Below are positions 49,861 through 60,794 of a stretch of 64,000 nt of DNA, one piece after another. The position numbers and the translations under genes are program-made. This DNA is from Pseudomonas fluorescens (GTDB taxonomy: Bacteria > Pseudomonadota > Gammaproteobacteria > Pseudomonadales > Pseudomonadaceae), in assembly GCF_001623525.1 (NCBI RefSeq), contig NZ_CP015225.1:4476501-4540500 (forward strand). Reading direction: 5' to 3'. Every line of letters starts with the position of its first letter. The stretch's first letter is position 1. The notes under the pieces are model-generated. The model saw only the letters and a program-made list of their open reading frames with translations. It ran no database searches and had not been told where the DNA came from.

Positions 49861-51087
49861 TCAGGCCTGCGCGAAACCCTTGCCCTGCGCTGCCAGATCG
49901 CCAATCAGACGCGCGGGCTTCCACTGGTCGCCCTGCTTCGTTTCGAGCGCCAGCAGGCGTGCGTGGATATCCTCCAGCCCCTGCCCGTCGGCCCAGGCCA
50001 TCGGCCCGCCCTTGTCCGCAGGGAAACCGTAGCCGTTGAGGTAGACCCGATCGATGTCCTGGGCCGACTCGGCAATGCCCTCCTCCAGGATTTTCGCGCC
50101 CTCGTTGACCAACGCCAGCAAGCACCGTTCGAGGATTTCCTGCGGGCCAATCTCGCGCCGCTGGAAACCTAGCGCTTCACTGACCCGTAGCACCAGCGCA
50201 TCGACCTCGACATCATGCTCGGCCTGTCGACTGCCCGGCTCGTAGTGATAGTACCCATTGCCGCTTTTCTGGCCGAACCGTCCCAGCTCGCACAGCCGGT
50301 TGTCTACCTGGACCTCTGGCGCATCCTGGCCTGTTCCTGCCAATTCTCGTGCGCGCCACTCCAGGTCGATCCCGACGACGTCGTACATGCGAAACGGCCC
50401 CATGGCGAAACCGAAGCCTTGCAATGCCGCATCGACCTGATGGGGGAATGCCCCCTCGAGCAACATCTTGCGAGCCTCCAACACATAAGGATGAAGCATC
50501 CGGTTGCCGATGAACCCATGGCAATTGCCCGATACCACGCTGACCTTGCCCATGCGCTTGCCTAACACCAGGGCCGCGTCCAGCACCGCCTTGGAAGTCT
50601 GCGCACCACGAACGACTTCCAACAGTTTCATGATGTGCGCCGGGCTGAAGAAATGCAGGCCCAGCACCTGGGTTGGCCGGCGGGTGACCGCGGCGATCGC
50701 ATCGATGTCCAGCGCCGAGGTGTTGCTCGCCAGGATCGCCGCGGGTTTGAGCAAACCGTCCAGTTCACGAAAAATCCTCCGCTTGAGCTCGAGATTCTCG
50801 TAGACCGCTTCGATCACCAGATCCACATTGCGGATCGCCGCGTAATCATCCGCCCGTGTCACCCGGGCAATCCGCGCGTCAGCCTCACCCTGATCGATAC
50901 GCCCCTGACGCACGCCATGGGCATAGGTCTCGGCCACGGCGACCAGTGCCTGCTCGAGCATCTGCGGATTGTTGTCGACCCACTGCACCGCCACGCCGGC
51001 GTTGGCCAGGCACATCACGATGCCCCGCCCCATGGTGCCTGCACCGACCACCGCGGCACGCTGAATATCGAAAGGTGTCTGGCTCAT
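49861..51087 (-). CDS. 3-hydroxyacyl-CoA dehydrogenase
   Basis: This 408-residue enzyme oxidises L-3-hydroxyacyl-CoA with NAD+. The N-terminal Rossmann domain (AAVVGAGTMGRGIVMCLANAG) carries the catalytic region NTSALDI...GLHFFSPAHIMKLLEV with the active histidine. The 3HCDH C-terminal domain is present twice: NRMLHPYVLEARKMLLEGA and a second LNGYGFPADKGGPMAWAD, as in the multifunctional FadB type. It lacks an enoyl-CoA hydratase domain. Carnitine dehydrogenase is a shorter relative, which makes that assignment less likely here. Confidence 0.9.
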   Translation of the reverse strand: MSQTPFDIQRAAVVGAGTMGRGIVMCLANAGVAVQWVDNNPQMLEQALVAVAETYAHGVRQGRIDQGEADARIARVTRADDYAAIRNVDLVIEAVYENLELKRRIFRELDGLLKPAAILASNTSALDIDAIAAVTRRPTQVLGLHFFSPAHIMKLLEVVRGAQTSKAVLDAALVLGKRMGKVSVVSGNCHGFIGNRMLHPYVLEARKMLLEGAFPHQVDAALQGFGFAMGPFRMYDVVGIDLEWRARELAGTGQDAPEVQVDNRLCELGRFGQKSGNGYYHYEPGSRQAEHDVEVDALVLRVSEALGFQRREIGPQEILERCLLALVNEGAKILEEGIAESAQDIDRVYLNGYGFPADKGGPMAWADGQGLEDIHARLLALETKQGDQWKPARLIGDLAAQGKGFAQA

Positions 51088-51194
51088 GTTTGCTCTCTTG
51101 TTGGCGATCCAAAGACAGCCTTCACCTTAGTCAGCCGCCGAATGTTTTTGAAATTTATTCGTGTGATGCAAGGCATTCAGCGGATGGATGCAGT

Positions 51195-53123
51195 TCACAG
51201 GTGCGCTTGAGCCCAATGGCGAACCTCTGCGTACGGATACTCCTCCAGTGCGGCATATCCATGGATCTTTCGCGCCTTCAACCGGGTGAACAACGGCACG
51301 CTGATCGCGCACAGAAACCGGGTCAAGCGCTCGGCGGAAGGTGGGTTGCCGGTGTGCTCCTCATGCCTGTGGATAAAGTCACCGCACAGCGTCTCGAAGT
51401 TTTTATCCACAAGTGCCGGCAACGACGGCGGTTCCGGCAATTGAGCGACCTGTCCGTGGCACACCGAGCAATGACCGCACTGCTGCGGCGCGTTGTCATC
51501 GCCGAAATACTGCGCCAATCGATAACCGAGGCAACGTTCGGTGGCGAACAACTCGAGCATGGCATGGATCCGCGCGATTTCACCGCGTTCATGCCGGGTG
51601 AAATAAGCATGCAGTTCGGCGCCCAGGACCTGCGTATCCACATTCGTCTCCAGCACGCTGTACACCTCGGTCATCTGCTTGCTTTCCAGCTCGATCCAGC
51701 CCTTCTCCTGGAAGTAATCCAGTGCCTTGACCACGCGACTGCGTTCAGCGTGATACTGCTGGTACATCCCGTCGAAATTCACCGTGGCCCAGGTCCGGGC
51801 GCGACTGGAGGTCTGGATGATGGCCGAGACGAAATCCCTTCGCTCGCCTTCGAAGCGCTCCAGCAGTTCTTGTGGCTCAGTCAGGAGCTTGAAGCGGTAC
51901 TCCGCGAAATAGGCATAACGCGGCGCGATCAGCCGACGCAGTTCCAGCTGGACCAGCAGCGTCTTGAGCGGCAACTGCCGGATGTTGCTCTGGTCCGCCA
52001 GGGGGCCCAGCAAAAACTCCCATTGCCCATCGGGCGCGGCGGCCTTCAGCTCATCGAGCACACGACGAATGCCCTCCAACTCAGGAGTATCGCCATAGAC
52101 AAAGTTCTCCAGCACGTTGAGGCTGTCGCGATTGGCCAGTACCAGGCAATCGGACGGTTGCCCGTCCCGCCCGGCCCGGCCAATCTCCTGACTGTAGTTT
52201 TCGATGGATTTGGGCAAGTCGAAATGCACCACGTTGCGAATATCGCTCTTGTCGATGCCCATGCCGAACGCAATGGTCGCGACAATGCAATTGGACTGCC
52301 CGCCCATGAACCGCCGCTGGATGGCTTCGCGTTGTTCGTGGGGCAAACCGGCGTGATAGGCCTCGGCCCCGATGCCGTGCTGGGTCAGGTGTTCGGCTAT
52401 CTGCTCGGCGGTTCGCTGCAAGGTGACGTAGACGATGCTCGGTTGTCCGGGACGTTCGCCCAGCCATTGCACCAGCCGTGCACGCTTGTGCGCACCGCGC
52501 ACGGGTTCGACCAGCAGGTTGAGATTGGGCCGATAGAAACCAGTCGTCACCACATCCTCGGCGGCGATGGCGAACTTCGCCTGCATGTCGGCGATGACCT
52601 TGGGTGTCGCGGTGGCCGTCAACAGCAACACCTGGGGAATATTGAACTGGCGCTGATAATCGGGAAGCTTGAGGTAGTCCGGACGAAAGTTATGCCCCCA
52701 CTCTGAAATACAGTGGGCCTCGTCCACCACCAGCAACGAGATCGGCACCTGCTGCAGAAAGTTGCGAAAACGCTCGTTCTTCAGCCGCTCCACGGAAATC
52801 ATCAGGATCTTCAACTCCCCCGAACGGGCCCGCGCCATGGCGTCGTTGGCTTCGTCACGGCTCTGGGCCGAATCGATACTGGCCGACGCGATGCCGTGAC
52901 GTTGCAGGAACGCCAACTGATCCTGCATAAGCGCCAGCAATGGCGAGACTACCAGGGTGAGATGCGGCAATAGCAGGGCTGGCAATTGATAACACAGGGA
53001 CTTGCCGGAACCGGTGGGAAAAATGGCCGCTGCCGACCGACCGGCCAGGACTGCTCCGATGGCAGACTCCTGACCGGGGCGAAACTGTGGATAACCGAAA
53101 ACCTGTTCCAGGGTGCTGTGCAT
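51195..53123 (-). CDS. recQ: RecQ family ATP-dependent DNA helicase
   Basis: This 642-residue 3'-5' helicase has motif I FPTGSGKSLCYQLPAL, motif II DEAHCISEWGHNFRPDY (DEAH), motif III LLTATATP, motif V TIAFGMGIDKSDIRNVVHFDLPKS in parts, motif VI QEIGRAGRDG, and the RecQ zinc-binding cysteines around RCLGYRLAQYFGDD...CGHCSVCHG. The tail (KARKIHGYAALEEYPYAEVR) does not show a clear HRDC domain, which fits a shorter RecQ type in pseudomonads. A separate full-length RecQ may exist elsewhere, so the symbol is tentative. Confidence 0.9.
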   Translation of the reverse strand: MHSTLEQVFGYPQFRPGQESAIGAVLAGRSAAAIFPTGSGKSLCYQLPALLLPHLTLVVSPLLALMQDQLAFLQRHGIASASIDSAQSRDEANDAMARARSGELKILMISVERLKNERFRNFLQQVPISLLVVDEAHCISEWGHNFRPDYLKLPDYQRQFNIPQVLLLTATATPKVIADMQAKFAIAAEDVVTTGFYRPNLNLLVEPVRGAHKRARLVQWLGERPGQPSIVYVTLQRTAEQIAEHLTQHGIGAEAYHAGLPHEQREAIQRRFMGGQSNCIVATIAFGMGIDKSDIRNVVHFDLPKSIENYSQEIGRAGRDGQPSDCLVLANRDSLNVLENFVYGDTPELEGIRRVLDELKAAAPDGQWEFLLGPLADQSNIRQLPLKTLLVQLELRRLIAPRYAYFAEYRFKLLTEPQELLERFEGERRDFVSAIIQTSSRARTWATVNFDGMYQQYHAERSRVVKALDYFQEKGWIELESKQMTEVYSVLETNVDTQVLGAELHAYFTRHERGEIARIHAMLELFATERCLGYRLAQYFGDDNAPQQCGHCSVCHGQVAQLPEPPSLPALVDKNFETLCGDFIHRHEEHTGNPPSAERLTRFLCAISVPLFTRLKARKIHGYAALEEYPYAEVRHWAQAHL

Positions 53124-53373
53124 GAGCGGTCGCTCCTCTGACTGCTGCGAGACCCAAAGACTAGCGGGACAGCGCAGCGCGTCGAGAAAAGGTCGGGGTA
53201 AAAAACGATACCGGATGATACAGCCTCAACGTCCGATTGCTTTGCCACGAGGAGATACAAATCCGGGCACTTTGATGCCTCGTTCCCCCTCCGTTTGCGG
53301 GTTAAGGTGCGCCGTCTATCCATGAGCCAGGCCAGGAAGCCTGACGCTCAAGACTCTCTTCAAGGATCGAACC

Positions 53374-54438
53374 ATGCCACACCTGTTTCCCGTGCTACGC
53401 GCCCTGGCGATAGCATCCGCCTCACTGCTGGTCGGCTGCCTGACCATTGCTGAACCCTCCGGGGTGGAACCGGCCGTGTTCGAAACACCGGAGTATCACG
53501 CTCAGCAGGGCTTGGCCGTCGTCAAGGCCTCGGCGTTATATGCCCGTGGCGGCACTGGACAGGGTGTGCTGGTCGCACTGATCGATTCGGGGCTCGACAC
53601 CCGCCTGAAGGAGTTCGAAGGGCGACTGAGCGATCCCGGATTCGATTACGTCGAAAACCGTCCAGGCACGATTGACCGCATCGGCCACGGCACGCAAATG
53701 GCCGGCATACTCGCCGCCAACAAGGACGACCAGGGTATGCATGGCATCGCGTTCAACGCTCGGTTGATCCCCTTTCGTTTTGGCGACGACAACGAGCCGT
53801 TTTTCTTTGACAGCGAAATCGCACAATCCTGGCAAAGCGGCTTCGACAAGGGCGCCCGCCTGTTCAACAACTCGTGGGCCAACTCCATCCCCGCCACCGA
53901 AATCAATGAGGCGCGTTACAACCAGGTCATGCCCGACTCTCTGGCCGTTGCTCGAGAACTGGTCGCGGACGGCGCCGTGTTCGTCTTCCCGACAGGTAAC
54001 GAACTCAAGCGTGAGCCTTTGGCCGAACCAGGGTTGCCGGTGGCCTTGCCTGAACTGGAAAAAGGGTGGCTCGCGGTGGTTGCGCTGAAAAACGACGGCA
54101 GCGCGATCAATGGCAAATCCAACTATTGCGGCGTTGCAGCCGCCTGGTGCATCGCCGTACCTGGCGGCGACTCCGGGGCGCAGGCAGGCTTGCTCACGGT
54201 GGGCAAGGAGGGTCGTTACGTGCAAACCGCCGGCACGTCTCCAGCCGCAGCCTTGGTCAGTGGCGCACTGGCTGCGCTGCAAAGCCTTTACCCGCAACTC
54301 AACCCGCAACAGGTCCGCGAACATCTGCTGGCGACAGCCAACCGCACGGGCATCTATGCCAACAGTGAGGCCTATGGCAGGGGGTTGATGGATCTGGAGA
54401 CGGCCTCACGACGAGTCCCCGCCCCCATAGCGGATTAA
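53374..54438 (+). CDS. subtilisin-like (S8) serine protease lipoprotein
   Basis: This 354-residue S8 peptidase has a lipoprotein signal ending LLVGC (Cys22), so it should be membrane-anchored and face the periplasm or surface. The catalytic triad is visible as Asp in VALIDSGLD (about residue 69), His in GHGTQMAGILA (about residue 109) and Ser in GTSPAAALVSGA (about residue 289). The oxyanion asparagine lies in FPTGNELK. The length suits a single-domain protease without a passenger. It stands alone. Related lipoproteins in pseudomonads are of unknown target. Confidence 0.88.
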   Translation: MPHLFPVLRALAIASASLLVGCLTIAEPSGVEPAVFETPEYHAQQGLAVVKASALYARGGTGQGVLVALIDSGLDTRLKEFEGRLSDPGFDYVENRPGTIDRIGHGTQMAGILAANKDDQGMHGIAFNARLIPFRFGDDNEPFFFDSEIAQSWQSGFDKGARLFNNSWANSIPATEINEARYNQVMPDSLAVARELVADGAVFVFPTGNELKREPLAEPGLPVALPELEKGWLAVVALKNDGSAINGKSNYCGVAAAWCIAVPGGDSGAQAGLLTVGKEGRYVQTAGTSPAAALVSGALAALQSLYPQLNPQQVREHLLATANRTGIYANSEAYGRGLMDLETASRRVPAPIAD

Positions 54439-54750
54439 AGTACTGCACCATCGACGTGGAGCTCGCTTCCACCGCTGGTTTTTCATCAATTCTTGTAACG
54501 GCGAGATGACTAGCCTGTCGGAAATGGCCTGCCGCATCCTAAGCCGTCCCTACAGCGAGTTTGTAGGATTGGTCAGACAGTGAATGGGAAATGAAGACGG
54601 GTCAGCTAGCCCTGGAGCAAGCATTTCATCCAAGCGTCAGACGCTGGTAAACGTCCTACACAAGCTGTCCTTTCAGGTCCTATTGCGGTGCCTGGAAGGA
54701 GCCCTCTATAGTTTTCAGCGCGATTGAAAATCGTACTGAAGAGGGCTCAA
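54439..54750. other. intergenic region before the small gene at 54751
   Basis: This region of about 310 bases has no coding frame. Its last 50 bases form a nested inverted repeat listed separately. The rest shows no REP copy or RNA gene that I can support. Confidence 0.45.
54699..54748 (+). promoter_or_regulatory. 5' leader hairpin that would hide the ribosome-binding site
   Basis: GAGCCCTCT (54699-54707) is the exact complement of AGAGGGCTC (54740-54748), and TTTTCA (54712-54717) pairs with TGAAAA (54725-54730) inside. The AGAGGG arm is the likely Shine-Dalgarno of the ATG at 54751, so folding would block translation. Regulation by temperature, a small RNA or an RNA-binding protein is possible. 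Confidence 0.55.
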
Positions 54751-55017
54751 ATGCACACGGATAATCCGCCCATCGATCGATACCAGCGACTCAACAACAC
54801 GCCGATTCTGGCCATCGACACCGAGGCCAACCTCCACGACCTCTGCGACGCCGCCGCCCAACGAATCCGCGCGTCCAGCGACCTGCTCGAAACCCTTCAC
54901 TGCCTATGCTTCAAACATGCCGATGTGAAAGACATTCCCAACATCATTCATGCGCTTTATCTGCTGACTCAAGATGGCAGCGAGTTGCTGGAGGTTGTGC
55001 GGCAGCGGTTGCGTTAA
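54751..55017 (+). CDS. small hypothetical protein (DUF6124-like)
   Basis: This 88-residue protein has a core ILAIDTEANLHDLCDAAAQR followed by IRASSDLLETLHCLC, which resembles the helical DUF6124 family found in many copies in Pseudomonas. No function is known. I chose the ATG at 54751 because AGAGGG lies 5 bases upstream; the longer frame from 54724 has no site. The leader hairpin described before it suggests post-transcriptional control. Confidence 0.7.
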   Translation: MHTDNPPIDRYQRLNNTPILAIDTEANLHDLCDAAAQRIRASSDLLETLHCLCFKHADVKDIPNIIHALYLLTQDGSELLEVVRQRLR

Positions 55018-55047
55018 TTAGCCGTCCATAAAAAAACCGCCCTCGAA

Positions 55048-55249
55048 GGGTAATGCTGTTCACTTAAGAAAATGATGGACCTGTGGCGAGGGAGCTTGCT
55101 CCCGCTCGGCTGCGAAGCAGTCGTAAACCGGCGGGTGCGGTGTGTCTGATGCTGCGCGTTTGGCAGGTTTAGGGGCCGCTTCGCAGCCCAGCGGGAGCAA
55201 GCTCCCTCGCCACGGGTTTGTCGATGGCCTTAAGTGAACAGCATTACCC
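55048..55249. repeat. 21-bp perfect inverted repeat flanking a REP doublet
   Basis: The arm at 55048-55068 (GGGTAATGCTGTTCACTTAA plus one base) is the exact reverse complement of the arm at 55229-55249. The arms lie 160 bases apart with a REP doublet (55081-55214) between them, giving a long nested hairpin. No other REP locus in this window has such outer arms. Confidence 0.85.
55081..55214. repeat. REP doublet (GAGGGAGCTTGCTCC type)
   Basis: GTGGCGAGGGAGCTTGCTCC at 55083-55102 and its inverted partner ending near 55214 enclose about 85 bases. The pair is nested in a 21-bp outer inverted repeat. Confidence 0.9.
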
Positions 55250-55408
55250 CCATTGAAGGGCGCGGCAAACCATACCGAGCGACCAAAAGAGCCCTTACCA
55301 GACGGTTCCGAGACTGTTGTGAGACTTTTCTTCTTTTTCCAATGGGCAACGATTTCGCCCTAGACTTTCACCCCGATAGACACGCCCCTTCAGCCCGGAC
55401 ATTTCACC

Positions 55409-55762
55409 ATGCGCCTCAGCCCAGACTTCCCCGACGACCCAGCCATGCGCCAACTCATGGGACTGCTCCACGAAGAAATCGGCCTGCCCGAGCGCAAGAC
55501 CATTCGCCTGGGCACGGCAATCAATTTCGATCTGGGCTGCGATGGCGCGGATGCTCGGCATCTGATGGAGGCATTGGAGGAGCGGTTCGCCATCGATCTC
55601 GTCGACTATGACGCTTACCGCTACTTCCAGCCGGAAGGCTTTGACGTGTTTCAAAAGCGCAGGGCCAAGGGCCGTGGCAATAAGATGCCGTTGACCATCG
55701 GCATGCTCTACAAGGCCATCAAGGCACAACGATGGGATACGCAGGAAGTGGAAAACGCCTAG
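55409..55762 (+). CDS. DUF1493 family protein
   Basis: This 117-residue protein has the acyl-carrier-like segment LGCDGADARHLMEALEERFA, where the D-G-A-D resembles the D-S-L phosphopantetheine site but lacks the serine, so it is probably not a working carrier protein. The C-terminal half (MPLTIGMLYKAIKAQRW) is the usual DUF1493 end. The ATG at 55409 is supported by the conserved start; an ATG at 55445 is possible. The function is unknown. Confidence 0.78.
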   Translation: MRLSPDFPDDPAMRQLMGLLHEEIGLPERKTIRLGTAINFDLGCDGADARHLMEALEERFAIDLVDYDAYRYFQPEGFDVFQKRRAKGRGNKMPLTIGMLYKAIKAQRWDTQEVENA

Positions 55763-55782
55763 CTGGTAAGACAGCGCCCACA

Positions 55783-55813
55783 AAAAAGCCGCCCTGAAGA
55801 GGGCGGCTTTTTC
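55783..55813. terminator. bidirectional terminator between DUF1493 gene and pckA
   Basis: AAAAAGCCGCCCT pairs with AGGGCGGCTTTTT around GAAG. T-tracts occur on both strands, between two convergent genes. Confidence 0.9.
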
Positions 55814-55829
55814 ATCTGCTAACCGAGCC

Positions 55830-57434
<1,605 letters not shown>

Positions 57435-57552
57435 CTACTACCCGAAAAAAGTGGGCCGGATTATGCCAGAAAACCCCAAAAAGAGTAGGGCCCTCCCGTC
57501 AGTACGGCGTAAATCCGGCGTTTGCCAGGAGATTTACCTGCGCTGAACCGTT

Positions 57553-58455
57553 TTAGTGACGAGTATCTGACGGTGTGTCGACACCCGCACCGGCGAACAA
57601 TTGCGCAATGTCCGCCGCGTCGAACAGGTAGCGCTCGTTGCAAAACTGGCAATCGATCTCGATGGCACCGCCATGCTCGATCACCAGTTGCTGCGCATCT
57701 TCCAGACCCAGACTGACCAGCGCATTGGCAGAACGTTCACGAGAGCAGCTGCATTGGAAGCGCAACGGTTGTCCGTCGAACAAGCGTACCTGCTCCTCGT
57801 GATAGAGGCGATGCAGCACGGTTTCGTTGTCCAGGCTCAACAGCTCATCGGCGCTCAGGGTGCTGGCCAGAGCGGTGACGTGCTGCCAACTGGCGTCGCG
57901 TTCTTCCGGGTCGCGCAGGCGATCGGCAGGCAGTTGTTGCAACAGCAAACCGCGGGCACGCCGTCCGTCTGCGTAGAGCCAGAAGCGGGTATTGGTCTGC
58001 TGGGACATGACGAAGTAGTTGGTGAAGCATTCAGCCAGGGTCACGCCATCGAGATCGACGATGCCCTGGTAGCGCTTGCCATGGGTAGGGTCCACCGTCA
58101 GGGCCAGCACGCCGTTGGGCATCATGTCGGCCAGGGTCGCGTCGGGCGCGATCTGCTCGGCGTGATAACGGGCCAGGCCGCGGATCTCGCGCTCGCTGGA
58201 GCACTCGATCATCAGCAGCGGGACCGGACCTTCGGAACGCGCCTGGAGAATCAGCAAGCCATCGAACTTCAAGGTGCCCACCAGCAACGCCGCAGCCGCC
58301 ATCAGCTCGCCGAGCAGTTGTGCGACCGGCTCCGGATAGGGGTGCTTGGCGAGGACTTCGGCGTAGCTACGCTCCAACGCCACCAGCTCGCCACGGGCGT
58401 CGCTGTCATCGAAGATGAAACGTTGGGTGTAGTCGGTATCCGGTAAATCAGTCAT
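57553..58455 (-). CDS. hslO: Hsp33 redox-regulated chaperone
   Basis: This 300-residue Hsp33 has the C-terminal redox switch as C-x-C ([10 protein letters not shown]) and C-x2-C ([12 protein letters not shown]), which bind zinc when reduced and form disulfides under oxidative stress. I chose the ATG at 58455 ([17 protein letters not shown]), where the family starts; an upstream TTG is less likely. It lies in the same direction as, and downstream of, hslR across a REP doublet. Confidence 0.95.
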   Translation of the reverse strand: MTDLPDTDYTQRFIFDDSDARGELVALERSYAEVLAKHPYPEPVAQLLGELMAAAALLVGTLKFDGLLILQARSEGPVPLLMIECSSEREIRGLARYHAEQIAPDATLADMMPNGVLALTVDPTHGKRYQGIVDLDGVTLAECFTNYFVMSQQTNTRFWLYADGRRARGLLLQQLPADRLRDPEERDASWQHVTALASTLSADELLSLDNETVLHRLYHEEQVRLFDGQPLRFQCSCSRERSANALVSLGLEDAQQLVIEHGGAIEIDCQFCNERYLFDAADIAQLFAGAGVDTPSDTRH

Positions 58456-58579
58456 AGGGTCTGGTATCTGAGGTGATGACAAATGATGGCGGGCATTTTA
58501 TGGGCATTGCCGGTGGGTTCCAAGCAAGGCTTGGGTTTGCCTGACGGGAAGAGACCGATGACTCAATCCGAATTGTCAT

Positions 58580-58675
58580 TGTGGCGAGGGAGCTTGCTCC
58601 CGCTCGGTTGCGCAGCGACCGTCAGATTTTGGGGCCGCTACGCAGCCCAGCGGGAGCAAGCTCCCTCGCCACGGG
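58580..58675. repeat. REP doublet between hslR and hslO
   Basis: GTGGCGAGGGAGCTTGCTCC at 58581-58600 and its inverted copy ending at 58675 separate two genes transcribed on the minus strand. It is inserted in what is otherwise a compact neighbourhood. Confidence 0.9.
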
Positions 58676-58691
58676 CCTTGCGCCAGCCTTT

Positions 58692-59102
58692 TTATTCGTT
58701 ATTGCTGCCGTGAAACTTGAACAGGTCCCGGCGCTGCTTCTTGCTCGGCTTGCCATCGGTGCTGACCCCCAGGGCGCCGGCCTTGCGTTGCGCGGCGGCG
58801 GCTTCGCGCTTGGCGATGCTGGCTTCGGTCTCACGATACAGCGCCTGCGCTTCAGGTGCGCCGCGACGCACGATCGACAAAGCTTCGACCACCACGGTCT
58901 TTTTATCGAAGCCGGTGCGAATGACAAATTCATCGCCAACGCGTGGCTCCTTGCCCGGCTTGCAACGTTCTCCGCGGTGATGAACCTTGCCGCTCTCGAT
59001 GGCGGTCTTGGCCAGGGCCCGCGTCTTGTAGAATCGCGCCGCCCACAACCATTTATCGAGACGGACCTTGTCGTCCTCTTCCTTTTTTTGTGCCACTGCC
59101 AT
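58692..59102 (-). CDS. hslR: ribosome-associated heat shock protein Hsp15 (S4 domain)
   Basis: This 136-residue S4-fold RNA-binding protein carries the S4 segment VRLDKWLWAARFYKTRALAK followed by TAIESGKVHHRGERCKPG, and a basic C-terminal helix region. Hsp15 binds 50S subunits carrying stalled nascent chains and frees their tRNA in E. coli. It is a usual neighbour of hslO. The ATG is at 59102, with AGGAAT upstream. Confidence 0.94.
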   Translation of the reverse strand: MAVAQKKEEDDKVRLDKWLWAARFYKTRALAKTAIESGKVHHRGERCKPGKEPRVGDEFVIRTGFDKKTVVVEALSIVRRGAPEAQALYRETEASIAKREAAAAQRKAGALGVSTDGKPSKKQRRDLFKFHGSNNE

Positions 59103-59332
59103 TCCTCTTTTCTGCCAATAGTCGGAACTGTACTACCGTTTTTGTCGAGCGCACGAATCCGGGCCGACGGATAGAATGTCCGCCAAATCGCCTCCACATG
59201 CATGGCTTGGCTAGAAATCGGTTACAAGCACAAACAAGCGCGTAGATAACTGTCGCCATTTTGTGATTATTCTGCGTGAATACCGCGATTCGCGGAGTCC
59301 ACGATCCGATGTACTGATCGCAGGTTTTTTTA

Positions 59333-59815
59333 TTGAAGACTTTTGACCATTTGACCGTTGTCGGTCTGCGCGAGTGGGTGGCGCTCCCGGATCTGGGAGT
59401 CGTGGGCCTGCGGGCAAAAATCGACACCGGCGCCAGCACCTCCAGCCTGCATGCCACAGACATCGAGCCATTCGAGCGCGATGGCGAAAAGTGGGTGCGC
59501 TTCACTGCCCACCTCGGTACGGTCGTGCAATTGCGCCATCGCCGCTGCGAAGCCCCACTGGTGGCCCGCAAGACAATAAAAAGCTCCAACGGCCACGCTC
59601 AGGTCCGCTACGTGATCAGCACCACGTTGGCACTGGGTGATCGGATCTGGCGGGTCGAGTTCACCCTTGCCTGCCGCAAGTCCATGCGATACCGCCTGTT
59701 ACTGGGTTCCAAAGCCTTGATCGACGGCCAATTGGTGGTCAATCCGGGTATCAAATACGTTCAAGACAAGCCGGCATTCCCGGTGTCCACTACCTCTGCC
59801 ACAGGTGTTGCATGA
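59333..59815 (+). CDS. rimB: retropepsin-like aspartic protease (RimB-type, RimK-associated)
   Basis: This 160-residue protein is a single-domain aspartic protease of the RimK-linked type (DUF785), with the catalytic motif in [16 protein letters not shown]. The family removes glutamates that RimK adds to ribosomal protein S6. The start I can support is a TTG at 59333 with only a weak AGG upstream, which matches the conserved [16 protein letters not shown] sequence. Its stop overlaps the rimK start by four bases. Confidence 0.82.
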   Translation: MKTFDHLTVVGLREWVALPDLGVVGLRAKIDTGASTSSLHATDIEPFERDGEKWVRFTAHLGTVVQLRHRRCEAPLVARKTIKSSNGHAQVRYVISTTLALGDRIWRVEFTLACRKSMRYRLLLGSKALIDGQLVVNPGIKYVQDKPAFPVSTTSATGVA

Positions 59816-60717
59816 AGATCGCTGTGCTGTCGCGTAATCCGCGTCTGTATTCCACTCGTCGTCTGGTTGAAGCCGGGACCGAACGAGGCCATGAAATGGT
59901 GGTGATCGACACCCTGCGCGCCTACATGAACATCGCCAGTCACAAGCCTCAGATCCACTACCGTGGCAAGCCGCTGGAAGGGTTCGACGCGGTGATCCCG
60001 CGCATCGGCGCATCGGTGACGTTCTATGGCTGCGCCGTGTTGCGCCAGTTCGAAATGATGGGGGTGTTTCCCCTCAACGAGTCGGTGGCCATCGCCCGCT
60101 CCCGGGACAAGCTGCGCTCGCTGCAACTGCTGTCACGGCGCGGGATCGGCCTGCCGGTCACCGGTTTTGCCCACTCCCCCGACGACATTCCCGACCTGAT
60201 TGCGATGGTCAACGGCGCACCGCTGGTGATCAAGGTGCTGGAAGGCACCCAGGGCATCGGCGTGGTCTTGTGTGAAACCGCGACCGCGGCGGAGTCGGTG
60301 ATCGAGGCGTTCATGGGCCTGAAGCAGAACATCATGGTCCAGGAATACATCAAGGAAGCCGGTGGCGCAGACATTCGCTGCTTCGTCGTCGGCGATAAAG
60401 TGATTGCCTCGATGAAACGCCAGGCCAAACCCGGAGAGTTCCGCTCCAACCTGCATCGCGGCGGCAGTGCCAGCCTGATCAAGATTACCCCGGAAGAACG
60501 CATGACCGCCCTGCGGGCCGCGAAAGTCATGGGCCTGGCCGTGGCCGGCGTGGATATCCTGCGCTCCAATCACGGGCCGCTGGTGATGGAGGTCAACTCC
60601 TCGCCAGGCCTGGAAGGAATCGAGACCACTACAAGCAAGAACGTGGCTGGGATCATCATCGAACACCTGGAAAAGAATGGCGGGCCGAACATGACCCGGA
60701 CCAAAGGAAAGGGTTAG
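59812..60717 (+). CDS. rimK: ribosomal protein S6--L-glutamate ligase RimK
   Basis: This 301-residue ATP-grasp ligase adds glutamate residues to the C-terminus of ribosomal protein S6. It has the N-terminal preATP-grasp strand, the ATP-binding region [19 protein letters not shown], and the metal and ATP residues in [14 protein letters not shown] and [14 protein letters not shown]. In Pseudomonas fluorescens RimK activity is known to remodel the proteome and affect plant colonisation. It is translationally coupled to the protease gene before it. Confidence 0.96.
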   Translation: MKIAVLSRNPRLYSTRRLVEAGTERGHEMVVIDTLRAYMNIASHKPQIHYRGKPLEGFDAVIPRIGASVTFYGCAVLRQFEMMGVFPLNESVAIARSRDKLRSLQLLSRRGIGLPVTGFAHSPDDIPDLIAMVNGAPLVIKVLEGTQGIGVVLCETATAAESVIEAFMGLKQNIMVQEYIKEAGGADIRCFVVGDKVIASMKRQAKPGEFRSNLHRGGSASLIKITPEERMTALRAAKVMGLAVAGVDILRSNHGPLVMEVNSSPGLEGIETTTSKNVAGIIIEHLEKNGGPNMTRTKGKG

Positions 60718-60790
60718 AAGAGCAGCTTCAAGCTTCAAGCTTTAAGCCAAGCCGGTTCAACTTGCAGCTTGAAGCTCGCGGCTTGCAGCT
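60718..60790. repeat. AGCTTCAAGC-type short inverted repeat cluster
   Basis: AGCTTCAAGCTTCAAGCTTT on the left and GCTTGAAGCTCGCGGCTTGC on the right form a long imperfect stem between the convergent rimK and envZ genes. It may end both transcripts. Confidence 0.7.
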
Positions 60791-60794
60791 GCCC

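Noticed and set aside
58943..59245. 100-codon plus-strand frame before the RimK-linked protease, considered as a further rim gene
   Set aside because: It is antisense to hslR, is rich in Pro/Cys/Arg like a shadow frame, and has no ribosome-binding site.
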